This document shows positions 37,393-48,892 of a DNA stretch of 64,000 bases, piece by piece. Origin of the DNA: Calcarisporiella thermophila CBS 279.70 (lineage: Eukaryota; Calcarisporiellomycota); NCBI RefSeq assembly GCF_041956535.1, contig NW_027192192.1, forward strand, positions 747,796 through 811,795. Direction: 5' to 3'. How positions within the stretch are numbered: the first letter of the stretch is position 1; each line of letters begins with the position of its first letter. A program made the position numbers and the translations under genes. A model generated the notes under the pieces. It saw only the letters and a program-made list of their open reading frames with translations. It did no database searches and was not told where the DNA came from.

Positions 37393-38894
37393 TTAGTGCC
37401 GATGGTATTGGTTAAGCGTTGAAGTGAAGGGGTCGACATTGCCAGCGTTGGTGGCAATCCAGTCATCGGGTGATCCACGGCGTCTCCTACGAATGAATTT
37501 GGTCGCAACAAAAGCAACCGCAATAATACCAATCACAGAACCGGCGACAGCACCACCGATGACAAGTGATCTACTGTTATCAGTAGAATCTTTGGTGGTT
37601 GCACCTTCCAAACCAGCGGTTGGGACAGGGGTCCCCAAACTAGATGCAAAATTTTGTATTGTGCTGCTAAATTCAAAGGGTGTAGTTGAAATTCCGGAGA
37701 GAGAAGTATAGGATATGGGACTTTGTGTGGTCTTCGTGGTCGGAGAGGGGATGATCGTTGTGGTAGTTGGTGTAATAGTAGTTGTTGGTTTTAGAGTAGG
37801 AGTGATGACTATTGTAGTGGTAGTTTCAGGGTTGATCGGTAATGGGTCTTTCTCTCCACCCTTTGGAGGCTCTTTCTTTTCACCCTCTTTTCCTGGCGGT
37901 ACAGGGGGTTTTACCACTCCACCGTTATCTCCACCTTTCCCTCCACCGTTGTCTCCACCTTTCCCTCCACCGTTGTCTCCACCTTTCCCTCCACCGTTGT
38001 CTCCACCTTTCCCTCCACCGTTGTCTCCACCTTTCCCTCCACCGTTGTCCTCCTACCTTTCCCTCCACCGTTGTCTCCTACCNNNNNNNNNNNNNNNNNN
38101 NNNNNNNNNNNNNNNNNNNNNNNNNNNNNNNNNNNNNNNNNNNNNNNNNNNNNNNNNNNNNNNNNNNNNNNNNNNNNNNNNNNNNNNNNNNNNNNNNNNN
38201 NNNNNNNNNNNNNNNNNNNNNNNNNNNNNNNNNNNNNNNNNNNNNNNNNNNNNNNNNNNNNNNNNNNNNNNNNNNNNNNNNNNNNNNNNNNNNNNNNNNN
38301 NNNNNNNNNNNNNNNNNNNNNNNNNNNNNNNNNNNNNNNNNNNNNNNNNNNNNNNNNNNNNNNNNNNNNNNNNNNNNNNNNNNNNNNNNNNNNNNNNNNN
38401 NNNNNNNNNNNNNNNNNNNNNNNNNNNNNNNNNNNNNNNNNNNNNNNNNNNNNNNNNNNNNNNNNNNNNNNNNNNNNNNNNNNNNNNNNNNNNNNNNNNN
38501 NNNNNNNNNNNNNNCCTTTCCCTCCACCGTTGTCTCCACCTTTCCCTCCACCGTTGTCTCCACCTTTCCCTCCACCGTTGTCTCCACCTTTCCCTCCACC
38601 GTTGTCCCCACCTTTCCCTCCACCGTTGTTCCCGCCATTCCCTCCACCGTTGTTCCCGCCATTCTCTCCACCGTTGTTCCCGCCATTCCCCCCACCGTTG
38701 TTCCCGCCATTCCCTCCACCGTTATCTCCGCCTTTCCCTCCACCGATGTCTTTGCCTTTCTCTTGGTTTTTATCAGGTACTCCGCCACCATCTTGCTTAG
38801 GAGTTGTATCTTGCCTCTTATATATTGGGGCTGCCATCACAGGTTTCAAGAGAGCCATCGCTACCGCGAGACAAGATGATACCACTAGTGACAT
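37393..38894 (-). CDS. Gly/Asn-rich repeat surface protein with single membrane anchor
   Basis: Predicted type I cell-surface protein of unknown family. The signal peptide (MSLVVSSCLAVAMALLKPVMA) is followed by KR and then a long tandem repeat of the octapeptide GGDNGGGK and variants (GGNNGGGN). A Thr/Pro-rich stalk (TTTTIVITPTLKPTTTITPT) suits O-mannosylation. One transmembrane helix (LVIGGAVAGSVIGIIAVAFVATKF) and a short basic tail (IRRRRRGSPDDW) complete the protein. The repeat contains an assembly gap (38083-38514), and flanking units carry +1 and +2 nt irregularities (at about 38048-38056 and 38076-38080), so the frame through the middle cannot be verified. Ends on both sides are in good frames. 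A wall-spanning sensor or adhesin is a reasonable guess. Confidence 0.75.
37913..38756. repeat. 24-nt coding tandem repeat interrupted by the assembly gap
   Basis: Unit on the plus strand is CCTTTCCCTCCACCGTTGTC followed by TCCA, 24 nt, encoding GGDNGGGK on the minus strand. At least five clean copies lie left of the gap and about ten (with NN/GN variants) to the right. The repeat has no stop in several frames on both strands, which creates spurious open frames. Confidence 0.9.
38083..38514. other. Assembly gap (432 N)
   Basis: Unsequenced stretch inside the tandem repeat; 432 equals 18 whole 24-nt units, so the estimate may have been made by unit count or be coincidence. True copy number is unknown. 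Confidence 0.95.
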
Positions 38895-40271
38895 AGTTCT
38901 GACCTATTCAATAATCTATTAAAGGATTTGAATGCAAGAGCATAAAGAGTATAAATCGAAACCATACCTTGGAATGAGTGGAATGCGAAAAATCAAAATT
39001 TCAAATAGAAAGGGAAGAAATTACAAGTGAAAAATTTTCGCGTTGTTGACGAGAGGGGGAATAGCGCTTTGTTCTGTCCCGAGCTGTTTTTAGAAGGTTT
39101 ATTGCGCTACTAAAGTGGTGTAACCTAATGAGTACTCGACTAATCTGTAAGCAGCCTCGCGTGTACAAATTCAACGTTGAGCCAAATTGAAGTAATGCTA
39201 AATTACAACATAGGGTGCAATTAACGAGAATTAAGAATCCTATTCAGAGGGGATTCAACTATTTCCTTGTTTGGATCACAGGAATCGTTCATTTTAGGTT
39301 ATGTTCTGCTTCCAATACGGCATCTAAATAAATAAAAATCGAGCATCATTTTCTTTAATTCAAGGGCTCTGCTCAATTAATAAGAGCTTAAGTATATCGC
39401 CAGCTCTGAAAATTTTAAAATTCTAGAGCCGTTCCCCACTAATAACTGCTTACGTAGGAGTGAAATAGAGAATCACGAATATTTGTTATCGAGTTAACGC
39501 GGGGGACTATCTAACATAATACAGGTTATAAAACCCCAACTCAAAAGCATTTGGATTCAGAATAAACTAGACTGCTTGGTGAAGGGGAGTAAATTTATAA
39601 CTATGTTGGCAAATAAACCAAGTAATGGAGACTTCACTTTATTTATCTCCATATACACAATTTATGTAGGCAAAAGTAGTAGCTCCTTGCATCAAATGCA
39701 TCACTCTAGAGATAGCTTAATTTAACTTACAATCTACCATACAGGAGTAAAAAATGGTATTCCACTAAGTGTTGATGATTAACGGGTTTTCTGAGTATTG
39801 TTTTTTTCCTTCTCGCATCATAAAGTTATACAGCAGTGGGTTTGGGGGGAAGTACAATTTGAGATGTAATAAATAAATTCTGCTGAGTCTCGTACGACTC
39901 GTGGTTGGCGGAAAAAATGTGCCCAATGTGTCTTGAAGTAATCGCCCCGAAAGCTTTGGTCTACGTTTCTAACGAGTGAAATAGCATTAATTTTGAATCT
40001 GGTTATGTTTAAATATATTAGAAAGGTATTGTAAACAACAAAATCACGAAAAATATAAATCATTACGTTTTTTATATAAGATATATATGCGGGATACGTC
40101 TAGGTGGAAATAAAATGCTTTCTCAATTAATGGTGGCTTCCAATCTGTAAAATTTGAAGAAAAGCAATTGCGCTAATTCTGACGTCACAAAACTGCCAGT
40201 CACAAAGCATCCAAAATTTTATTATGGGGAGAATCAGCTAGGGCGAAAGAAGGGCAGGTGGCCAGCAAGCC
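38895..40271. other. AT-rich intergenic, 1.4 kb
   Basis: Between the start of the Gly-rich gene (-) and the C9orf72-like gene (+), so it must hold two divergent promoters. No coding region, tRNA or repeat recognised. Confidence 0.5.
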
Positions 40272-43200
40272 ATGACAGATAATTTAGTCACGGAAAGCGA
40301 TGAGATTAACCACACTTCACCTCTGGAATTACCTGTAGCAGATCAGTCGCTACCGAATATCGGAGTAGAACAGGATCAGACGCCTCATCGGCTAATGAAT
40401 ACGGAAGACTCATTGCTCTCCACAATAGATTCGTCTACTCAACTTGATGCAGCTGAGCGCGAGAAATGCAATCTAAAAATCAAAGTTCCCTCCCTCCCAA
40501 CTGTTTTACCCCCTGTGTCCCCTACATCGAGCACATCTTCTTCACGGCCTCGATCGTTACGTTCCCTTAAATCATCTTCACGAAGTAACCCCACAAAGAA
40601 GTTGACGACAACATACATTAATCCCGTAGAAGTGCTGACCACATATTCAACGACGCCATATACTAGCGACACAGAGGATAATGATCCTCCCCCATCCCAT
40701 CCTCATAGACATCACCATTATTCACGCAGACAGCAGAATGGATCATCAGTAGTAAGAGAAGATCCGCCGTCATCATTAGATTCGATTTGGTCTTCATGGA
40801 GCACCAAGAAAGGAGGACGCGTAGAAGACAAAGTACAAGATCAGCCAGCCATAGCACCTTCTGCTGCGTCAGTTGGGGAGCGGGTGGGGGGTATGTCAGA
40901 GGCAATAGCAGCATTGCAGAATGTGGCGGTATTAGATACACCAGGAATGTTTCAGATAATTGTTAGAGATATCGATCAAACTCGAGCGTTGATGTACTAA
41001 TATTTATTTTTTTCTTGATTACTACAGACTTAAAACCAGAAAGCTTATCTCGTTCTAAACGCCGTGTTTCGTCTTCGAAAGACTTCCTCTCATCTAATCC
41101 CAAATCTCCCAGAGAGCCTGTTCATTCAGTCGATTCTCTCTCTGCTTCTTCATCAGGAATTCCATCATTCAACGAATATTTACCTGATGATTGCTTTTTC
41201 TCCGCGGTGATGCTAATGTATTGGTCCAATGTAGTGGGGCCAAAGATTGTGAAGGTGATATAATTTTAGAAGAAGTAGTTTTTATCAAAAATGAGTAAAA
41301 TTCTTCGAGTATAGGTGTGGTCATCGGAATTTACAAAACCTGACGAACCAATGTTGATGCATGCTGCAAAACAAATAATGAATGGAGAGGTGGGGAGAGT
41401 TGTAGAAGGAATAGAGCCCAAATTTTTGGTTTTGAGTGAAGAAGGTAAATTCATTTGGATGTAGTATTCTATCGATACTAATAACATCTTTAACTTCAAT
41501 ATTTAGGGGTTTTGGCTGCTTCCTTTCTCTATACAGATTATTGCACTGGAGGCTCTCCTAGCTCCACTCCCGGCTCCTCTTATAAAGAAGATCCACTTCA
41601 TTCGAATCATCGTACTCAGATACACGAAGAAACTACAAAATTTGGACTTGCATTCTTGGTCCCTCTTCAATACATTTCTGGTTTCTCTGCGTACTTTGAA
41701 ATTATGACGGATAGAGTTCCGTTTCTAATTGAAAAGCTGCGTGCATTGAGAAGATCAATGGTAGGTTATAAACTATTCTACCTGCTTACTAGTTCAACTT
41801 ACTTATACAAGTTTATAGCTATGGAAAGATATCCTTGAGTACTTTGCATCTTTTCATCTTATCCCTTTTGTTGATCAAATCAAGAGTTTAGAATCTGTGT
41901 CATTGCCATCGGAACATATAAAAGTATGTATTTTTTTTTTTATTGCGTTGATATGTTCTATATTTTCTAAATCAATCCCATCTTGTAGATCAGCCATACT
42001 GTTCTAGGCTGTGAAGCTGAACATGTGCTCAGTGTCGAATTCATGGCAAGGTATTGTAGAGCTGGCTACTCTCCTCCTCCATTCCGATGAAGAGCAAACG
42101 AATTTATTGTTTGCAATTTCTTTACAGGGTCATCACTTCGCACTTGCAAACACTTGGCAGCACCATTGTTTTAGGGACCAACATCACTATCGTGAACATG
42201 GTGAATCAACAAAGATTTTGATCATCTAGTCACTTCATCTCGCTAATCTTATGTGTACCCGTAATTTAATAATAGCTTATTAATACCTTGGCTCTATTTC
42301 TATCGCCCGCCGAACGAAGTCGTTCATGCCATGCACGGAAACACCACTATTACTTGCCTGACCTGTATCTTCAGGGGATATTGGTATATTTTCTTTCTAG
42401 CTTCTCTTTACTTAGTCTATATTGAATTATTGTTTTAGTCTCAGGGCGTAGATTATGACTCGAATATTGAATACTACATTTTCGAATCACCATTGCCCAC
42501 CACTCTCGTTAACATTACAGAGGGCACCGTCGAACGCACTGAGCTTCTTCCTGGCTATCCGCGTCTTCGCGCAGAGATTTACCGTTATATTCTGACACAA
42601 ATGGAGAATGGAAATCTCCCAACCCTGGAGAGCGAATACTTCAACGGCCTAGATGGAGCATAGTAAATTTCATTTACCCTTTTTAAACCTTGGGACACTA
42701 GCTAAACTAATCATTGCGGTAGTAATGTGTTCCGCCCAGTGAAAGAGTCCGCTCCAATGGTTCGCAAGCTCCTGGAGCGTCTCTTCCGACTTCCCTCCAC
42801 GATGCGAGAAGCATATATACGACAGTGGCGACGATGGCTCATACGAAAAGCGATGGTTCTTGTCAAAATCGTGGAATACGAGTCGTGAGCATCTATACTT
42901 TCGCTCGTTCCTATTACCATTTCACTGAGTTTTTTGTTTCAATCTTTTACTATAGATCAAAATGTCCGCGCGGGCCATTTTCAGCTTCGACTTCACCCAG
43001 CAAAGCTAAGCGTAAAGATAGCATCGACGCAACGTCGACCTTACAGGCTACCGCTGGGGACAATAATGGAACCCCCAATGGCAATGTTGCGACAAATTAT
43101 GGTACAAGTGGCACCGCCACCACACCCACTAAACTTACACGACGACGTGGGGTAGGTTCCATGAACAGTGGATCTGGTTTTCATATGCTACAAGAGCGAC

Positions 43201-43286
43201 TAATGTTGGCGCATGAGCTGGATTTAAGCATTGTGCTGGCGCAGGCCGAAAAACTCAGGCCGGGCGTGGTTCGCATGTGTATGTGA
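40272..43286 (+). CDS. C9orf72-like longin-DENN protein
   Basis: Relative of animal C9orf72, a DENN-module protein acting with SMCR8 in Rab/Arf GTPase regulation, autophagy and lysosome function. Eleven exons: 40272-40890, 41028-41254, 41315-41444, 41507-41760, 41819-41923, 41989-42050, 42128-42200, 42276-42383, 42439-42662, 42723-42884 and 42956-43286, giving 764 aa, all phases consistent. After a disordered N-terminus of about 280 aa comes the longin start (AVMLMYWSNVVGPKIVKVWS), then FLVLSEEGVLAASFLY, VITSHLQTLGSTIVLGTNI, LALFLSPAERSRS, YLPDLYLQGIL, YNVFRPVK, KAMVLVKIVEY and the C-terminal ELDLSIVLAQAEKLRPGV. These align in order with the human protein (481 aa). A Ser/Thr-rich insertion (about residues 660-715) precedes the last helix. 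Confidence 0.88.
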
Positions 43287-44847
43287 AGTTTTACCTGTGT
43301 GTGAATTACATTCGATTTTCTTTCCTCTTTTGATATGTATATACGATATATGTTATCCAGACCATTTCCTTCTGCTGTGACGTTTTTTTTCTTGTATATC
43401 TTTTTCGCTTATATACTTTTCCTTTCAAAACGTTCCTCTCTTTTTTACTTATAAAAATGGTATGACCAATCCTTCTCTCTACCCTCTTCATTTCTTTTAT
43501 TTTCTCTTTCTCTTTCTCTTCTTTCTATTTCATCCCTTAATTACTTAAAACATTGTGTCCCAGTAAATGAATATGGGCATTTTATTGAAAATTCGAAGAA
43601 GTAAACTGATATATTCTCAAAGAACTAGGCATCGTGATCTACCAATATTCCGTTACAGGTTTTAAAGATTTTGATAAGACCATCTAAGACTTCGGTTTCA
43701 TCACGTGTCCTATCAAAGATCTCATATCCCAGTAATGGATTCTAGTAGTGATGTTTAATCTGCACAGTTTTAACTCGATCCCACAAAGACTGTTCGCATC
43801 CTTGTTCCTGGGTCCTAGCCTTCAATCGCAACCATGTAGATCAGATATTGATGGTTGAATTGATTTTGAAATGAGGTGTATCTAAGAAATTCGCCATTTA
43901 GACATATGATGGGCTGCGAAGAAGAAGAGTTTAGTACCAACGTAAATCTATGCGCGAAGGCTTTTTAAAAAGGAAATTGCTAAATAAATATGCCAAACAC
44001 ATGTACGGGACTGCAACGGAGATACCCGTTGGACTAGAGTTAAACAGCTTACAAACTCATGTATTCCGGTATTTTGGATGAGAAATTTCAGGTACCTTGA
44101 TTGTTTGAAATATGCCAGTAGGCAACTGAAGCTTTTGTTCATCTCACAGCAATTTTCGCAATAACATCGAAGCTCACATGTAATATAAGGCATCTAATAG
44201 TTATTAGATTGTTTGCTGCTATCAAAAGCTTGGCTGTTCGTCGTATAGCAGATACCCCAACTAAATTAATAGCGCATGACGATATTCAAAATGCTAATGT
44301 GGCTCATTTGTTGCTTACCTTGGTGCAAAAGCGGTTATGTTAATCCGTTTGCATCCGAATGTGTGTACTTAATTGTTTGCAGATTTCCCATGCTTTATTT
44401 CCGCAACCACCGGCGTGTTTTCTCATCCCATCATCATTTTTAAAACTTTTCTCCCGCTTTATTCATTATTCTTATCTCTATTACTACTCACTCTCGTGGT
44501 CGAGCAAGTATGATAATTCCAGGAAATTTCATATTGGGCGACAGGGCATGCCTTAAACATTACCACCATTTTTAAGTCGGTTAAACTATAATTTCAGATG
44601 ATGCAGGATGCACAAAATTAGCGAATAAGGTTGATGCGATTGCGGGCAAATGCAAGGAGAAACCGATTTTTACTTTTGCCACAACTTCCTCGATTTATAT
44701 GGACTCCGTAAATTGTTCCCCTTTCTCTTTGCTTTCTACTTTTTGTTGCCGCTTGCCATTCATTAATGCTTACTCAAATTCTCTCCTTTTATAACTAAAA
44801 TAATTCGAATTTCTTTCTTGACACTTACTATTTTATTCTAGTAAATA
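43287..44847. other. AT-rich intergenic, 1.6 kb
   Basis: No gene supported. The right end is a CT/T-rich leader to the SH3 protein; an AG lies a few nt before the ATG at 44848 ('TTCTAGTAAATAATG'), so a 5' UTR intron ending there is possible. Confidence 0.45.
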
Positions 44848-45990
44848 ATGGGGAATAATAGATTCTCTAAAATCAAATCACGTCTTTCCTTTAAACCTCA
44901 GCCTACATCCAATGTCTCACTCCCTCTTCCTGCCTCTCCCTACCCAACCGATAGGCATTCAGCTGCCCATCAACATTATCAAAAGGCCATTCGCGCAATA
45001 CGCGACTACACTCCATCTTCAAAGGAGGAGCTGGCCTTTTCGCAAGGGGATTTCTTCTATGTCTTGCGTGACTATGGGCCATGCTATTTTGAAGCATGCA
45101 ACCCTGTTACAGGTGTGCGTGGATTGGTCCCCGTTGACTATGTAGAGGTGTTGGAACGTGGCCAACGACGTAAACACTCGAGTGTACGTGCTAGTACTGA
45201 CAATACAGCTGTTCCTAAGACGCGGTCGGGTAGTTCCCCTCTCTTACTTGCAGTTGTAAAATATGATTTCAGGGCGGAATATCCTCAGGAGCTCGGGGTC
45301 TCTGCTGGCGAACACCTGGTCATTATTGATGTGGTCAACAATGAATGGCTTGCTGCTAAGCCCATAGGAAGGCTGGGAGGTCCAGGAATTGTTCCTGCCT
45401 CTTATGTTGAGATCCGTGATCTACACACTGGCTCACCTATTCCTAATGCTTTATCTCTGCTTCTCAAAACGAAGAGAAAAGTAGAGCAAAACCACCCGGC
45501 ACGCAATACAACGCCAGCGGTGACTGAACTACCTGGAGATGAAGAATTTGAAATACCGGAGTATTCAGAAATGAATGAGGACGGCAAGTGGAATCCAGAT
45601 GAAATCGGTGGCATTGATAGTTTAATCGAGAGCCTTCGTGTCATGGCGGAGCCTTCTGTGCCTCTTCCGTCACAGCCTTATCAACACTCCCCTCCAAGAA
45701 AGCAGCGTCAGCCCACCTCTAGCTCTACCGTATCCTCACTCTCCTTCTCGTCCTCTACCTCTGGTGGTAGCAGCTTTGCCTCTTCTTCCCCTCCGCATCC
45801 CTCTCAGTTTTATCCAGTGCCTAATTCAATTGCGAAACAGGGTGATATGCAAACGCTGGTTCTAGTTCCCGTGTTTTCACCAAATGTTTGGGACGACCTT
45901 ATGAATAAGATTCTCTTATCACCCGACATCAGACGGATAGAACCATTTTATCCAGGGGGGAATGAGAATGGGTGGGGTTTACACTCTTAA
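44848..45990 (+). CDS. Bem1/Scd2-like two-SH3 protein lacking a PX domain
   Basis: Single exon, 380 aa. SH3-1 (about residues 47-100) contains KAIRDYTPSSKEELAFSQGD, typical of the first SH3 of polarity scaffolds Bem1/Scd2. SH3-2 (about 130-190) has AVVKYDFRAEYPQELGVSAGE, NNEWLAAKPIGR and GIVPASYVEI. Bem1 then has a PX domain, which is absent here. After a Ser/Pro-rich linker the last 50 residues (TLVLVPVFSPNVWDDLMNKI...) may be a partial PB1-like segment. The N-terminus MGNNRFSK permits N-myristoylation. A role in Cdc42 polarity is inferred from SH3 resemblance only. The absence of introns, in a window where most genes have several, is notable. Confidence 0.7.
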   Translation: MGNNRFSKIKSRLSFKPQPTSNVSLPLPASPYPTDRHSAAHQHYQKAIRAIRDYTPSSKEELAFSQGDFFYVLRDYGPCYFEACNPVTGVRGLVPVDYVEVLERGQRRKHSSVRASTDNTAVPKTRSGSSPLLLAVVKYDFRAEYPQELGVSAGEHLVIIDVVNNEWLAAKPIGRLGGPGIVPASYVEIRDLHTGSPIPNALSLLLKTKRKVEQNHPARNTTPAVTELPGDEEFEIPEYSEMNEDGKWNPDEIGGIDSLIESLRVMAEPSVPLPSQPYQHSPPRKQRQPTSSSTVSSLSFSSSTSGGSSFASSSPPHPSQFYPVPNSIAKQGDMQTLVLVPVFSPNVWDDLMNKILLSPDIRRIEPFYPGGNENGWGLHS

Positions 45991-46501
45991 TTTTGCAAGT
46001 CAACCCCTACTAGTTATTCTACTATATTTTCTAAATTTGTAAAAAGATATTGTAGGTTTATAATCTTTTTAGCTTGACAATTGTTTCTGTTTTTTTTTTC
46101 ACTCCCTTAATACCACTTAATTTCTGCTCACCGAATCTAATCACACAATCTCATATTTTTGATTTTGTCAAATACGCTCATGGGATAATAAACCGATCAT
46201 AAAGAGCACGAAAATACCGGATAAGACAAAGAAGGATTATATTATTCAAAGAAAGATTTAAAAAGAGGGTGTGTTGAAAAATTGAGAAAAAAATTACAAA
46301 TTACACATATAGAAAAAATAGACGTATACGAAGAATAGGGGGAAAAACAAAATGCGTCTATGATGAGCCATATATAAAATAAAATAAAAAGATGGTAAAT
46401 AAAAATAAGAAGGGATATAGGATAATTAAGTCGAATGCAAAAAAAAAACGAAATGTTTGATATTTGAAAAAACAAGAAATATTCATTCAATAGGAAATGC
46501 C
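45991..46501. other. AT-rich convergent intergenic
   Basis: Shared 3' region of the SH3 gene (+) and RAB4 (-). Poly-A-rich; nothing else recognised. Confidence 0.5.
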
Positions 46502-47492
46502 TCAACAACAGTTGTTTCGATGTCGTTTGCGCGGAACCCTTTGCGCAAGCCGTCTCAGGGAAGAATCTCCATATTGTATCCCACTCCCAGCCTTTTCAGG
46601 ATCAATTTGCCCAGTTTCGATCTTGGTGAGGATGGAGCGCGCACACTTCATAAATACCTCTTCTACTCCTTCACCGGTAAGTGCACTCGTCTCCAGTACC
46701 ATCATTTCATGCTCCTGAGCAAACTTGGTCGCCTCCAGATAAGTAATCTCTCGTTCGTCATCAAGATCTTTTTTATTTCCAACGAGAATGACTACCAAAT
46801 CTGGGCTTGCTAGTTGGCGGGCGTCGTAAAGCCATCGAGCAAGCGTGTTGAAACTCGCACGGCTAATAAGTGCCAGTCATTTAGTTAAACCAAAGCTAAA
46901 TAGAGCGAGAACAAGAACAAACTTTGTAGTATCATAAACCAATAAAGCACCCGCCGCGCCCCGATAATAGCTCCTGGTAACGGATCTATATCCGTTAAAA
47001 CATCGTGATTTAACACATTGCTGTATTGATTTAAATCTAAATATGTCCACATTACCTGAATCTTTCTTGTCCAGCCTATGAATAGGTTATAAGGTCAGAT
47101 TTTAATATCCTTAATATTCGAATTCTCTGCCTTTCAGAAGCTCACCGTATCCCAAATCTGTAGTTTTACAGCTTTGTCACCTATTTGTATTATCCTACTT
47201 CCAAACTCAACGCCAATCGTGTGGGATGATCCTTCTCTGAACTTGTTTTCCAAAAACTGATGTAACAAACATGATCTAGACAAGAAGATGGACCAGTTTA
47301 TGTTAACTATTGACATGCACAGTGTCGTTATCTCAATTTAGCTTCATCCATACTTTCCAGTGCCACTTTCGCCGATAATTAAAAATTTGAGCAGAAAGTC
47401 TAAATCACAGCATCGTCAGATGCTTGAACATAACTTAGTTATACAGCAGAAATCATACCGTATGAGGCTGTGGTCGTGTAGGATGTAGCCAT
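46502..47492 (-). CDS. Rab4-family small GTPase (Ypt4-like)
   Basis: Endosomal recycling Rab. Six exons: 47492-47459, 47399-47354, 47275-47146, 47075-47056 (20 nt), 46985-46923 and 46862-46502, giving 217 aa. G1 is GESGTGKSCLL (split by an intron within GK), switch I has [12 protein letters not shown]3 WDTAGQERFRS, G4 [13 protein letters not shown]5 ETSALTGEG. The Rab4-type segment [20 protein letters not shown], and the geranylgeranylated C-terminus NNCC, identify the subfamily. Its 20-nt exon encodes only AGQERF(R), so an automatic predictor may lose the G3 box. It is divergent to alkaline ceramidase across 212 nt. Confidence 0.95.
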
Positions 47493-47704
47493 TACTGCAT
47501 ATTCTAAATTCCAATCTTTGATTCACCTTACAAAATATATTGAGATATGACGTTCTCTGATATAAGTTATTCTGAAATACGTCGGAATGCGAAATTGGCG
47601 AAAAAGTAAATCCTTTTGATTTTATTCCCGTTCTCAGTTTTCACGTTGCTTTGTCATTGCTCTCTGCCTCCTCCTCCGTTTCGCTCGTCCTCCATTCTGT
47701 AAAC

Positions 47705-48892
47705 ATGGACACCCCCTTTCGCAATTTACAGCCATTCGAACCTTATTGGGGTAAAGTGTAAGCTCACACTTTTTTTTCGCTGTCTTTCTCCCACTTAGCT
47801 TCTCATTCTTCTCTGCTCATTAGAACCTCCACGATAGATTGGTGCGAGGTAAGCTGCCGTCTTTGCATGTGCTATTTGATAAATTCTCCGAAAACCTTTT
47901 ACTCAATATAGGAGAACTATACCGTCCTCTTCTGGATTGCTGAATTCTTCAATACCGTTACAAATGCATTCTTCGGTAAGAAAGAATCATAAATCTTGGT
48001 TTCAAAGTCCTAATATGGCCCTCATATCTTGTTGCAATATAGTAATTCTATCGTTGGTCGGTATTTATGTCAATATTAGAAACAAGCTTGGGTTTCGATT
48101 TACTTTGTCAAATGTTGGACTTCTTCTCATTGGAATAGGATCGTAAGTCAATTAACTCCCTCCCTTCTTTCGGGGGGTTTTTTCTTTTATTAAGGAATTT
48201 TTCGTTTGAACAGCTGGTGGTTCCATATGACTCTTCAATACGAGTTCCAGCTTTTGGATGAACTACCAATGATTTATGGCGCCCTGATACTTGTCTATAA
48301 TATTTTCGAAATGAACACCCGCCCAAGATATGGCTTATTTCTTCCGGCACTTCTCGCACTTTATGGGATAGTTGTTACCGCAGTTTATATCAAAATCCGT
48401 AATCCTGTTTTTCATCAGGTGGCATACGCCATTCTTGTTGGAATTCTTGTTGTACGCTCGGTAGCACTTCTTAGGCGCATCGAAGATAAGAAGCGAAAGG
48501 GGGAACTGAGCTTTTTGCTTCAGATGGCTGTGATGACGTTTGGAGGAGGTTTTGTCCTCTGGAACATTGATAACCAATTTTGTAATGGCCTTCGGAATAT
48601 ACGGTGGCGATATCTGCCGTTCCCATTCTCTGGCCTAGCAGAGTTACATGGATGGTGGCACATATTGACGTGTTTGGTGGCTATCTCCCCTTGACGCTGA
48701 TATTTATGCCAAAAACTAATTAAATTGCTTCTGCTATAATAGGGAACCCACTTCTACTTGATTGCCAACCAGTATCTCTACTGCATATATATTGGACGAG
48801 GCGACGAGTTCGACCTAAAATACTATTTTGGACTGCCTTTTGTAATACGGTCGACACAAGTGGAGAAAAAGAACAAGAAAAAACGATTGTAG
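47705..48892 (+). CDS. Alkaline ceramidase (Ypc1/ACER family)
   Basis: ER/Golgi membrane hydrolase that cleaves ceramide to sphingoid base and fatty acid. Six exons: 47705-47757, 47824-47848, 47912-47975, 48043-48142, 48214-48676 and 48743-48892, giving 284 aa with seven predicted membrane helices. Family motifs present are STIDWCEENYTV, EFFNTVTNAFF, GSWWFHMTLQYEFQLLDELPM (zinc and catalytic residues), and AELHGWWHILTCLGTHFYL with the two histidines. The tail VEKKNKKKRL is a dilysine-rich ER-type signal. The last intron uses donor GTGGCT at 48677, chosen because it restores LTCL|GTHFY. Confidence 0.94.

Noticed and set aside
38083-38514. Gap considered as a possible mobile insertion
   Set aside because: It is only Ns, and both flanks are the same repeat array, so a collapsed tandem repeat is the simple explanation.
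37715-38922. Long plus-strand open frames reading HLSLHRC or FPPPLSPP repeats
   Set aside because: They are shadows of the minus-strand 24-nt Gly-rich repeat, which lacks stops in several frames, and they run through the N gap.
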